The notes under the pieces were generated by a model. The model had not been told where the DNA came from and made no database searches. It saw only the letters and a list, made by a program, of their open reading frames with translations. From positions 1-8,490 of the forward strand of contig JBFMEX010000041.1 of assembly GCA_040752215.1 (NCBI GenBank): DNA of 8,490 nucleotides, written 5' to 3'. Every line of letters starts with the position of its first letter. The stretch's first letter is position 1. This DNA comes from JBFMEX01 sp040752215 (GTDB lineage: Bacteria > Pseudomonadota > Alphaproteobacteria > Rhizobiales > Hyphomicrobiaceae). The position numbers and the translations under genes are program-made. Of this stretch, positions 1 to 4,691 are shown one piece after another.

Positions 1-29
1 GGGGGCGGCGGCGGGGGGCGCCCCACTGC

Positions 30-46
30 GGGGGGGGGGGGGGGGG
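30..46. repeat. 17-nt poly-G homopolymer
   Basis: Seventeen consecutive G residues lie inside a strongly G-biased stretch covering the first 50 bases. No gene is visible around it. It may be a genuine slippage-prone tract, or an error at the edge of an assembly or sequencing read. The sequence alone cannot separate these. Confidence 0.9.
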
Positions 47-251
47 TCCTGGCGCCGCCCGCGCCGCTGTTCTGGGTTGCGTGAATGTTGGTTTCGACTC
101 GGCACTCAGGATGAGAGCGGCCAATTCCGCCTGACTCATCGTTTGGCAGGTCGATACCGACTGGGCCTGCCGGGGCGGGCGGCCGCGGGGCAGCGCGGGG
201 ACGCCCGAAAGGGTGCAAATCACCCATACCCGATACGCTGCGCCGCACTGG

Positions 252-267
252 TTAACAATTGGTTAAC
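252..267 (+). promoter_or_regulatory. CtrA-type binding site (TTAA-N7-TTAAC)
   Basis: The sequence TTAACAATTGGTTAAC matches TTAA, seven bases, TTAAC, the established full-site motif of the alphaproteobacterial cell-cycle regulator CtrA. It is part of a direct repeat of GGTTAAC (250-256 and 261-267), 11 nt apart, in an AT-rich patch within very GC-rich DNA. It lies 112-127 nt upstream of the yebC start, about 30 nt before a possible -35 element. It may regulate yebC or an upstream divergent gene outside the window. Binding is inferred from the motif only. Confidence 0.55.
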
Positions 268-297
268 GGCGCCCGGCGCGAGCCCGCCCGCGCACCC

Positions 298-328
298 TTG
301 ACCGCAACCGGCGCCCTCACGCAATAAG
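298..328 (+). promoter_or_regulatory. Possible sigma-70-type promoter for yebC
   Basis: TTGACC at 298-303 resembles a -35 element. AATAAG at 323-328 matches four of six positions of TATAAT, after a 19-nt spacer that is longer than ideal. It points toward yebC and lies just downstream of the CtrA-type box. This is a weak assignment by eye. Confidence 0.3.
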
Positions 329-337
329 GCAGTCGAG

Positions 338-354
338 GCGCCGCCAGGCGGCGC
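338..354 (+). promoter_or_regulatory. GC-rich hairpin in the yebC leader
   Basis: GCGCCGCC (338-345) and GGCGGCGC (347-354) are perfect reverse complements separated by one base. A realistic fold has seven pairs and a 3-nt loop. It ends 24 nt before the yebC ATG, so it could affect translation or mRNA stability. No U-tract follows, so it is not a canonical terminator. Confidence 0.4.
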
Positions 355-378
355 GAGGCGAGGCGGATTGGACGAGCC

Positions 379-1128
379 ATGGCAGGTCATTCCCAGTTCA
401 AGAACATCATGCACCGCAAGGGCAAGCAGGACGCGGCCCGCGCCAAGCTGTTCGCCAAGCTCGCCCGCGAAATCACTGTCGCCGCCAAGATGGGCACGCC
501 CGATCCGGCGATGAACCCGCGCCTCAGGCTCGCGATCCAGGAGGCGCGCGCCGAGAACATGCCGAAGGACAACATCGAGCGCGCGATCAAGAAGGCGCAA
601 GGCGGCGACACCGAGAGCTACGAGGCGATTCGTTACGAGGGCTATGCGCCGGGTGGCGTCGCGGTGATCGTCGAGGCTTTGACCGACAACCGCAATCGCA
701 CCGGCGGTGCAGTCCGGGCGGCTTTCTCCAAGTACGGCGGCAATCTCGGCGCCACCGGCGCCGTCGCGCACATGTTCAGCCGCGTCGGAGAGATCGTCTA
801 CAAGGCGAGCGCCGGCTCGTCCGACAAGGTGCTGGAGGCGGCGATCGAGGCCGGCGCCGACGACGTCGTCTCCGACGCGAGCGGGCATCTCGTGACCTGC
901 GCCTTCGAGAGCCTCGGCACCGTCGCCGCCGCGCTCGAGGAGGCGCTTGGAGCGGCCGAGAGTGTGAAGGCGCTGTGGAAGCCGAAGCTGACGACCGAGG
1001 TCGGCGAGGCGGACGCCGAGGCGATCCTGAAGCTCGTCGGCGCGCTCGAGGACGACGACGACGTGCAGAGCGTCTATGCCAACTTCGAGGTCTCGGAAGA
1101 GGTCATGCGCAAGCTGACGGCCGCCTGA
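379..1128 (+). CDS. yebC: YebC/TACO1-family protein (probable transcriptional/translational regulator)
   Basis: A 249-residue protein of the usual YebC length (about 245-250). The N-terminus MAGHSQFKNIMHRKGKQDA is the family signature for alphaproteobacteria and fixes the ATG start, although the Shine-Dalgarno is weak (GGACGAG just upstream). The helical N-terminal domain spans roughly residues 1-78 and contains ARAENMPKDNIERAI. The conserved YEGYAPGGVAVIVEALTDN segment follows at about 84-103, and the C-terminal region ends in the typical DDDDVQSVYANFE motif. Family members were first described as DNA-binding transcription regulators. More recent work links them and mitochondrial TACO1 to translation of difficult sequences such as polyproline. 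The protein is cytoplasmic. yebC commonly lies next to ruvC in proteobacteria, as here, which supports the call. No truncation or missing region is visible. Confidence 0.97.
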   Translation: MAGHSQFKNIMHRKGKQDAARAKLFAKLAREITVAAKMGTPDPAMNPRLRLAIQEARAENMPKDNIERAIKKAQGGDTESYEAIRYEGYAPGGVAVIVEALTDNRNRTGGAVRAAFSKYGGNLGATGAVAHMFSRVGEIVYKASAGSSDKVLEAAIEAGADDVVSDASGHLVTCAFESLGTVAAALEEALGAAESVKALWKPKLTTEVGEADAEAILKLVGALEDDDDVQSVYANFEVSEEVMRKLTAA

Positions 1129-1229
1129 ACGGTGCGGCGAATAGTTCGAATGGTATCGAGTTTCTGAGCAATTCCCTAACAGGGCACCGTCTAGACTGGC
1201 GTCAGGTCATCAGATGCCGGGAGGCGGCT

Positions 1230-1412
1230 GTGCAACTCGAATCCCCCACCCTCGAGGCCTATACGAGGAACCTGCGGCGCATCTATTGGATCGAGTTCAT
1301 CGAGCGCGAGCTCGACAGGCGCTTCCTCGAGCAGCAGCGCCAGCGCGCCGAGCAGGCGGCCGCGGCGAACGAGGACACCGCTCGTCCGGCGGTTTCGCCC
1401 GTCGCGGGCTGA
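1230..1412 (+). CDS. Small charged hypothetical protein (60 aa)
   Basis: I do not recognise this protein. The frame opens with GTG at 1230, preceded by a good Shine-Dalgarno (GGGAGG, 1219-1224) at 5-nt spacing, and ends at TGA 1410-1412. Third codon positions are almost all G or C, as in the neighbouring real genes. The product starts MQLESPTLEAYTRNLRRIYW. It then has an acidic/basic helical stretch (IEFIERELDRRFLEQQ, about residues 21-36), a Gln/Arg/Glu-rich helix running to about 45, and a disordered Ala/Pro-rich tail. There is no membrane segment or signal peptide. The charge pattern suggests an amphipathic helix or short coiled coil that could bind a partner. It lies 101 nt after yebC and 77 nt before ruvC on the same strand. 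An upstream extension of the same frame to 975 would overlap yebC out of frame and has no coding character. Confidence 0.6.
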   Translation: MQLESPTLEAYTRNLRRIYWIEFIERELDRRFLEQQRQRAEQAAAANEDTARPAVSPVAG

Positions 1413-1483
1413 CGGCACGGAGTACAGGGCTCATCGCCGGGCGCATGGCCGGTCCCGCGAATCACCGGCTGTGATAAGAAACC

Positions 1484-1499
1484 GTCCCCATGAGGGGAC
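1484..1499 (+). promoter_or_regulatory. Inverted repeat with the ruvC start codon in its loop
   Basis: GTCCCC (1484-1489) and GGGGAC (1494-1499) are perfect reverse complements enclosing ATGA (1490-1493). In mRNA this is a 6-bp, GC-rich stem with a tetraloop that contains the ruvC start codon. The bases upstream (GTGATAAGAAACC) hold no strong Shine-Dalgarno. The structure could restrain or position initiation. A regulatory role is inferred from position only. Confidence 0.5.
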
Positions 1500-2020
1500 A
1501 ATCGCCGATCCGCATCATCGGTATCGACCCGGGACTGAGGCGCACCGGCTGGGGCGTCATCGAGAGTGATGGCGTCCGCCTGTCGTATGTCGCCTCGGGT
1601 CACGTCACGTCGCGCGTCGACGAGAGGCTGGCCTACCGCCTGCGTGAGATCTACGAGGGGATTTGCGGCGTCATCGCCGCTCACAAGCCGCGCGAGGCTG
1701 CGGTCGAGGAGACCTTCGTCAACGACAACGCGAAGGCGACGCTGAAGCTCGGCCAGGCCCGCGGCATGGCGATGCTGGCTCCGGCGATGAAGGGGCTCGT
1801 CGTCGCCGAGTATTCACCGAACCTGGTCAAGAAGAGCGTCGTCGGCGCCGGTCACGCCGAGAAGCACCAGATCCAGGCGATGATCGGCTTCCTGCTGCCG
1901 AAGGCGCGGTTCGATAGCCCCGACGAGGCCGATGCGCTGGCGATCGCGATCTGTCATGCCAATCACCGCGCCAGTGCCGGCCTCACCGCCGCGCTCGCGG
2001 CTGGCCGCCGAGGAGGGTGA
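1490..2020 (+). CDS. ruvC: Crossover junction endodeoxyribonuclease RuvC (Holliday junction resolvase)
   Basis: RuvC is a dimeric, Mg2+-dependent, RNase H-like nuclease that cuts Holliday junctions symmetrically in the final step of recombination, working with RuvAB. At 176 residues it has normal family length. The four acidic active-site residues are visible by family alignment: D13 in IIGIDPG, E73 in AVEETF, and D145 and D148 in PDEADALAIA. The conserved NDNAKATLKLGQARG segment (78-92) and the YSPNLVKKSVVGAGHAEK segment (108-125) are intact. The ATG at 1490 puts the first beta strand (IRIIGIDPG) at residue 7, as in homologues. Its last codons encode a strong Shine-Dalgarno (GAGGAGGG, 2010-2017) placed for the ATG at 2022, as expected if ruvA once followed directly. 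I found no GTTC-N7-GTTC LexA box upstream, so SOS control is not evident. Confidence 0.97.
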   Translation: MRGQSPIRIIGIDPGLRRTGWGVIESDGVRLSYVASGHVTSRVDERLAYRLREIYEGICGVIAAHKPREAAVEETFVNDNAKATLKLGQARGMAMLAPAMKGLVVAEYSPNLVKKSVVGAGHAEKHQIQAMIGFLLPKARFDSPDEADALAIAICHANHRASAGLTAALAAGRRGG

Positions 2021-2052
2021 GATGATCGGTGTGCTCCGCGGCGCGACGCATC

Positions 2053-2073
2053 CCTCCCCCCTGGTGGGGGAGG
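2053..2073. repeat. Left palindrome of the repeat island
   Basis: CCTCCCCC (2053-2060) and GGGGGAGG (2066-2073) form an 8-bp perfect stem with a 5-nt loop. CATCCC (2049-2054) can alternatively pair with GGGATG (2084-2089) further out. A related motif in opposite orientation lies at the right end of the island. Confidence 0.65.
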
Positions 2074-2180
2074 CCAGGAGGGGGGGATGGCAGGACAGCC
2101 GCCGATCACGATGCCGCGCATCGACCTCTCGCATTGCGCATCGGCTCGGTGTGCGCCACGCTTGCCTGCTCGCGGCGTCG

Positions 2181-2198
2181 CCCCGGCGCAGGCCGGGG
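2181..2198. repeat. REP-like palindrome, first inner copy
   Basis: CCCCGGC (2181-2187) and GCCGGGG (2192-2198) form a 7-bp perfect stem with a GCAG loop. The surrounding sequence (TCGCCCCGGCGCAGGCCGGG, 2179-2197) has the form of the short extragenic palindromes scattered through alphaproteobacterial genomes. Confidence 0.65.
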
Positions 2199-2240
2199 CC
2201 CGGACAGGCTCCTGTGGTGGGCGACGACCGCCGTGGACGG

Positions 2241-2290
2241 ATCCCGGCCTGTTCCGCCATGTGCGCAGCCGCGCACTGGCGCGCCGGGAT
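2241..2290. repeat. Long two-part palindrome (REP-like, second inner copy)
   Basis: The outer arms ATCCCGGC (2241-2248) and GCCGGGAT (2283-2290) are perfect reverse complements. They enclose an inner stem of GCCA (2256-2259), a bulged T, GTGCGC (2261-2266), a 4-nt loop AGCC, GCGCAC (2271-2276) and TGGC (2277-2280). That is 18 base pairs across 50 nt. The end of the palindrome followed by GACG matches the common REP terminus. The inner stem looks like a separate insertion into a simple REP hairpin. Confidence 0.65.
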
Positions 2291-2372
2291 GACGCAAGGT
2301 CGAGTAATCGGTGCGCCCAACGACCGTCGGGATTCCCCCACCCTTGGGACACGCCCGAGGGCAGGCCCCCGA

Positions 2373-2389
2373 CCCCTCCTCACGAGGGG
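2373..2389. repeat. Right palindrome of the repeat island
   Basis: CCCCTC (2373-2378) and GAGGGG (2384-2389) form a 6-bp perfect stem with a 5-nt loop. Read on the - strand, it aligns with the left palindrome, so the two motifs face each other across the island. It ends 33 nt before the ruvA start and could influence ruvA expression. Confidence 0.6.
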
Positions 2390-2422
2390 GAGGGGAGAAG
2401 CGGCTGCTAGGGGCGCACCGCA

Positions 2423-3046
2423 ATGATCGGCAAGCTCAAGGGCACGGTGGATGCGATCGGCGAGAGCTTCCTCATCGTCGACGTCGGCGGTGTCGGCTAC
2501 GAGGTGCAGGCTTCCGCCCGCATGCTGCGCAATCTCAAAGTCGGCGATACGGTGACGCTGACCATCGACACCCACGTGCGCGAGGACGCGATCCGCCTGT
2601 TCGGCTTCCAGAGCGAGGTCGAGCGAAGCTGGTTCCGCACGCTCCAGAACGTGCAGGGCGTCGGCGCAAAGGTTGCGCTCGGCGTGCTCGGGGCATTGTC
2701 CCCGCAGGATCTCGCCAACGCCATCGCGCTCGGTAGCTGGGCCGCCGTCGAGCAGGCGCCGGGCGTCGGCAAGAAGCTCGCCCAGAGGATCGTCGCCGAG
2801 CTGAAGGACAAGGCGCCGGCATTGTCGATCGCCGGTCTCAACGTGCCGGCCGCCGCCGGCGGCACCTCGCCGCCCGCGGCGCCGCCCGAAGGCAACGCCG
2901 CCGCCGAGGCGATCTCCGCGCTGACCAACCTCGGCTACAATCCCGCCCAGGCCGCGGGTGCGGTCGCCGTGGCCGCCAAGGAGCTGGGCGCGAGCGCCGA
3001 CACCGCCAAGCTGATCCGCCGTGGCTTGAAGGAGTTGGCCCGGTGA
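2423..3046 (+). CDS. ruvA: Holliday junction branch migration complex subunit RuvA
   Basis: RuvA binds four-way junctions as a tetramer and recruits the RuvB motors for branch migration. All three domains are present in 207 residues. The OB-fold N-terminal domain (about 1-62) starts MIGKLKG and ends HVREDAIRLFGF, which carries the acidic pin residues E54 and D55 (E55/D56 in E. coli) that separate strands at the junction centre. Two helix-hairpin-helix motifs follow: VQGVGAKVALGVL (78-90) and APGVGKKLAQRIV (112-124). A flexible Ala/Pro/Gly-rich linker (about 131-159) leads to the RuvB-contacting domain III (160-207, with LTNLGYNPAQA). The start is fixed by homology. Its own ribosome binding site is modest (AGGGGC, 2409-2414), in contrast to the strong orphan site after ruvC. 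The stop overlaps the next gene as GTGA. Confidence 0.97.
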   Translation: MIGKLKGTVDAIGESFLIVDVGGVGYEVQASARMLRNLKVGDTVTLTIDTHVREDAIRLFGFQSEVERSWFRTLQNVQGVGAKVALGVLGALSPQDLANAIALGSWAAVEQAPGVGKKLAQRIVAELKDKAPALSIAGLNVPAAAGGTSPPAAPPEGNAAAEAISALTNLGYNPAQAAGAVAVAAKELGASADTAKLIRRGLKELAR

Positions 3047-3477
3047 CCGCGGGCGACGATCGCACCGGCGTCTCGCCCACGCAGCGCGCCCTGTGGACGT
3101 TTCTCGGCTACACGCTCGTCGGCCCGTTCCTCGCCGCGCTCGCGATCGCCGCGGCCATGATCCTCGCCCCGGCGCTGCGGCTTGCGCCGCTGCTGCCCGA
3201 CGGCTTGCCCGCGGTTGGTGCCGCGGCGCTCGCAGCCTTCGTCTGGTCGGCGATCCCCGCGGCGCTGACGGCGCTCGCGCTGCTGCCGTCCGTGATCAGG
3301 CGCGGCTCGACCAGCGCGCCGATGACCGCGGCGGCAGGCGTCGTCGCGTTTGCCGCGGCGACCGTGCTGTTTCCGATTTCCTACCCGACCTTGTTGACGA
3401 TGCTTGCGCTGCTCGCGGGCCTCGTTGCGCTTGCCGTCCGCTCAGTCTTGCTCAGCACTGGAATCCTGCAGATCTGA
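3043..3477 (+). CDS. Small four-helix integral membrane protein of unknown function
   Basis: I do not recognise a named family. The 144-residue product is very hydrophobic, with four likely membrane helices at about residues 17-41, 56-81, 92-111 and 113-134. A short polar N-terminus (MTAGDDRTGVSPTQR) and an Arg-containing loop (VIRRGST, 84-90) between helices 2 and 3 break the hydrophobic runs. There are no catalytic motifs, metal ligands or signal-peptidase site that I can see. It starts at GTG 3043 in a 4-nt GTGA overlap with the ruvA stop, so it is almost certainly translated with ruvA and co-transcribed with ruvB, 48 nt downstream. Its place in the ruv operon probably reflects operon history more than a role in recombination. 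Third codon positions are GC-rich, like its neighbours. Confidence 0.8.
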   Translation: MTAGDDRTGVSPTQRALWTFLGYTLVGPFLAALAIAAAMILAPALRLAPLLPDGLPAVGAAALAAFVWSAIPAALTALALLPSVIRRGSTSAPMTAAAGVVAFAAATVLFPISYPTLLTMLALLAGLVALAVRSVLLSTGILQI

Positions 3478-3483
3478 GGCCCT

Positions 3484-3514
3484 CCCGCCCTTGACGCGGG
3501 GCCCGAACAGGGCC
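3484..3514 (+). promoter_or_regulatory. Alternative hairpins in the ruvB leader
   Basis: Two overlapping small stems can form just upstream of ruvB: CCCGC (3484-3488) with GCGGG (3496-3500), or GGCCC (3500-3504) with GGGCC (3510-3514). They share base 3500, so they compete. No classical Shine-Dalgarno precedes the ruvB ATG. Their role is unknown. Confidence 0.3.
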
Positions 3515-3525
3515 ACGAGCAGACC

Positions 3526-4590
3526 ATGACCGATCGCCTCGTGACAGGAGCCAAGCGGGAGACCGACGCCTTCGAGGCGACGGTGAGGCCGCAGTTGCTC
3601 GCCGAGTTCATCGGCCAGGAGCAGGCGCGGGCCAACCTCAGGGTGTTCATCGAGGCGGCCAAGGCGCGCGGCGAGGCGCTCGATCACGTGCTGTTCGCCG
3701 GCCCGCCCGGCCTCGGCAAGACCACGCTCGCCCAGATCATGGCCAAGGAACTCGGCGTCGGCTTCCGCGCCACCTCGGGGCCGGTCATCTCCAAGGCCGG
3801 CGACCTCGCCGCGCTTCTGACCAACCTCGAGGATCGCGACGTCCTGTTCATCGACGAGATCCACCGGCTCAATCCGGCGGTCGAGGAGATCCTCTATCCG
3901 GCGATGGAGGACTTCCAGCTCGACCTGATCATCGGCGAGGGGCCGGCGGCGCGCTCGGTCCGGATCGATCTGGCCAAGTTCACGCTCGTCGGTGCCACCA
4001 CGCGCGCCGGCCTCCTGACCACGCCGTTGCGCGACCGCTTCGGCATTCCCGTGCGGCTCAACTTCTACACCGTCGAGGAGCTGGAGCAGGTGGTGGCGCG
4101 CGGTGCCCGCGTGCTCGGCGCGCCGATGCGCCCCGACGGCGCGCGCGAGATCGCCCGGCGCGCGCGCGGCACCCCGCGCATCGCCGGCCGCCTGTTGCGA
4201 CGCGTGCGCGACTTCGCCGCCGTCGAGGGCGCGAGCGCCATCAGCGCCGAGGTCGCCGACCGCGCGCTCGGCCAGCTCGAGGTCGACAACGCGGGCCTCG
4301 ATGCGCTCGACCATCGCTACCTCGGCTGCATCGCCCGGAACTACGACGGCGGCCCCGTCGGCATCGAGACGCTGGCCGCGGCGCTGTCCGAGCCGCGCGA
4401 CGCGCTCGAGGAGATCGTCGAGCCGTATCTCCTGCAACAGGGCTTCATCGGCCGCACGCCGCGGGGTCGCGTGCTGACGCTGAAGGCCTACCGCCATCTC
4501 GGCCTCTCAGGCCCCGCGCGCGCCTCGGCTCCCGAGCTGCCGCTCTACGAGGACGAGGACGAGGACGGCGGCCGCGCCGGCACCGGCTGA
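3526..4590 (+). CDS. ruvB: Holliday junction branch migration DNA helicase RuvB
   Basis: RuvB is the AAA+ hexameric ATPase that pumps DNA through the RuvA-bound junction. The 354-residue protein is complete. It contains Walker A GPPGLGKT (59-66), Walker B LFIDEIH (107-113), sensor 1 GATTRAG (156-162), the arginine-finger segment LRDRFG (168-173) and sensor 2 RGTPRIA (214-220). A winged-helix DNA-binding domain (about 255-325) contains NYDGGPVGIETLA. The strongly conserved DFQLDLIIGEGPAARS segment (129-144) is also present. After the winged helix comes a short acidic tail (YEDEDED, 341-347), likely disordered. The ATG at 3526 is supported by N-terminal length but has only a poor ribosome binding site. 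It follows ruvA and the membrane protein in a probable operon. Confidence 0.98.
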   Translation: MTDRLVTGAKRETDAFEATVRPQLLAEFIGQEQARANLRVFIEAAKARGEALDHVLFAGPPGLGKTTLAQIMAKELGVGFRATSGPVISKAGDLAALLTNLEDRDVLFIDEIHRLNPAVEEILYPAMEDFQLDLIIGEGPAARSVRIDLAKFTLVGATTRAGLLTTPLRDRFGIPVRLNFYTVEELEQVVARGARVLGAPMRPDGAREIARRARGTPRIAGRLLRRVRDFAAVEGASAISAEVADRALGQLEVDNAGLDALDHRYLGCIARNYDGGPVGIETLAAALSEPRDALEEIVEPYLLQQGFIGRTPRGRVLTLKAYRHLGLSGPARASAPELPLYEDEDEDGGRAGTG

Positions 4591-4600
4591 TCCGGATGCC
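4579..4600 (+). terminator. Hairpin enclosing the ruvB stop codon
   Basis: GGCACCGG (4579-4586) pairs with CCGG (4592-4595) and, after a bulged A, TGCC (4597-4600). The 5-nt loop CTGAT holds the ruvB TGA. There is no U-run, so intrinsic termination is doubtful. It could instead act as an mRNA-end stabiliser or a processing site between ruvB and the next gene. Confidence 0.25.
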
Positions 4601-4691
4601 ACGGCGGGCTGTGGATGCGACCAATTGCTGGCTTGGCGTTCATACTTCCGCGGCAAGCATCGGCTATCGCTGCCGACCTCGTGGCAGATCG

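Larger units (their letters stand above)
1..378. other. Non-coding leader upstream of yebC
   Basis: I see no convincing gene here. The only same-strand open frame of note (77-301) needs a TTG start, has no clear ribosome binding site and gives a low-complexity Arg/Gly/Ala-rich peptide. The longer minus-strand frame is a shadow of yebC. The stretch holds the poly-G run, a CtrA-type box near 252, a possible sigma-70-type promoter near 298 and a GC-rich hairpin at 338-354. The upstream neighbour of yebC lies outside the window. Confidence 0.6.
2022..2426 (+). pseudogene. Vestigial ruvA start with repeat-derived reading frame (134 codons)
   Basis: An ATG two bases after the ruvC TGA has an excellent Shine-Dalgarno (AGGAGG at 2011-2016, 5-nt spacing) and encodes MIGVLRG, close to the true RuvA start MIGKLKG. 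Of the first 21 bases, 15 match ruvA. After that the frame runs through palindromic repeats and gives a low-complexity Arg/Pro/Ala-rich product with no recognisable domain. It remains open for 134 codons and stops at TGA 2424-2426, overlapping the ruvA ATG as ATGA. A functional protein is unlikely. Ribosomes loaded at this site could still reinitiate on ruvA. The overlap is observed; the coupling is inferred. Confidence 0.4.
2022..2430. mobile_element. Repeat island inserted at the ruvC-ruvA junction, flanked by ATGATCGG direct repeats
   Basis: About 393 nt (2030-2422) lie between two exact copies of ATGATCGG (2022-2029 and 2423-2430). The second copy is the start of ruvA. Near the edges are related GC-rich motifs in opposite orientation: CCCTCCCCC...GTGGGGGAGG on the + strand near 2052-2073, and CCCTCCCCC...GTGAGGAGGGG on the - strand near 2373-2395. 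These resemble imperfect terminal inverted repeats. Inside are two palindromes of the type ending in GCCGGGATGACG that are widely dispersed between alphaproteobacterial genes. There is no transposase gene, so it would be a non-autonomous (MITE- or REP-like) element or a pile-up of repeats. The insertion model and the reading of the flanks as a target duplication are inference. Confidence 0.5.

Noticed and set aside
85..115. Possible tRNA T-arm (GGTTTCGACTC) in the leader
   Set aside because: No matching stems, anticodon arm or CCA end can be built around it.
77..301. 74-residue open frame upstream of yebC
   Set aside because: It needs a TTG start, has no clear ribosome binding site, is low-complexity and contains the CtrA-type box.
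220..888. Minus-strand frame of 222 codons across yebC
   Set aside because: It is antisense to most of yebC; long opposite-strand frames are expected at this GC content and the product shows no family motif.
975..1412. Long version of the small gene starting inside yebC
   Set aside because: The first 85 codons overlap yebC in another frame and give an Arg/Gly-rich product; GTG 1230 has the proper ribosome binding site.
1129..1489. LexA (SOS) box upstream of ruvC
   Set aside because: There is one GTTC at 1144-1147 but no second GTTC at the required spacing.
2049..2400. CRISPR array
   Set aside because: The repeats are inverted and unequal, spacing is irregular, and no direct repeats of constant length with unique spacers are present.
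1814..2575. Minus-strand frame of 253 codons over the repeat island
   Set aside because: It spans parts of ruvC, the repeats and ruvA and has no coherent protein composition.
3442..4497. Minus-strand frame of 351 codons opposite ruvB
   Set aside because: It is a shadow of ruvB, with an Arg/Ala/Asp-rich product typical of the antisense of a GC-rich gene.
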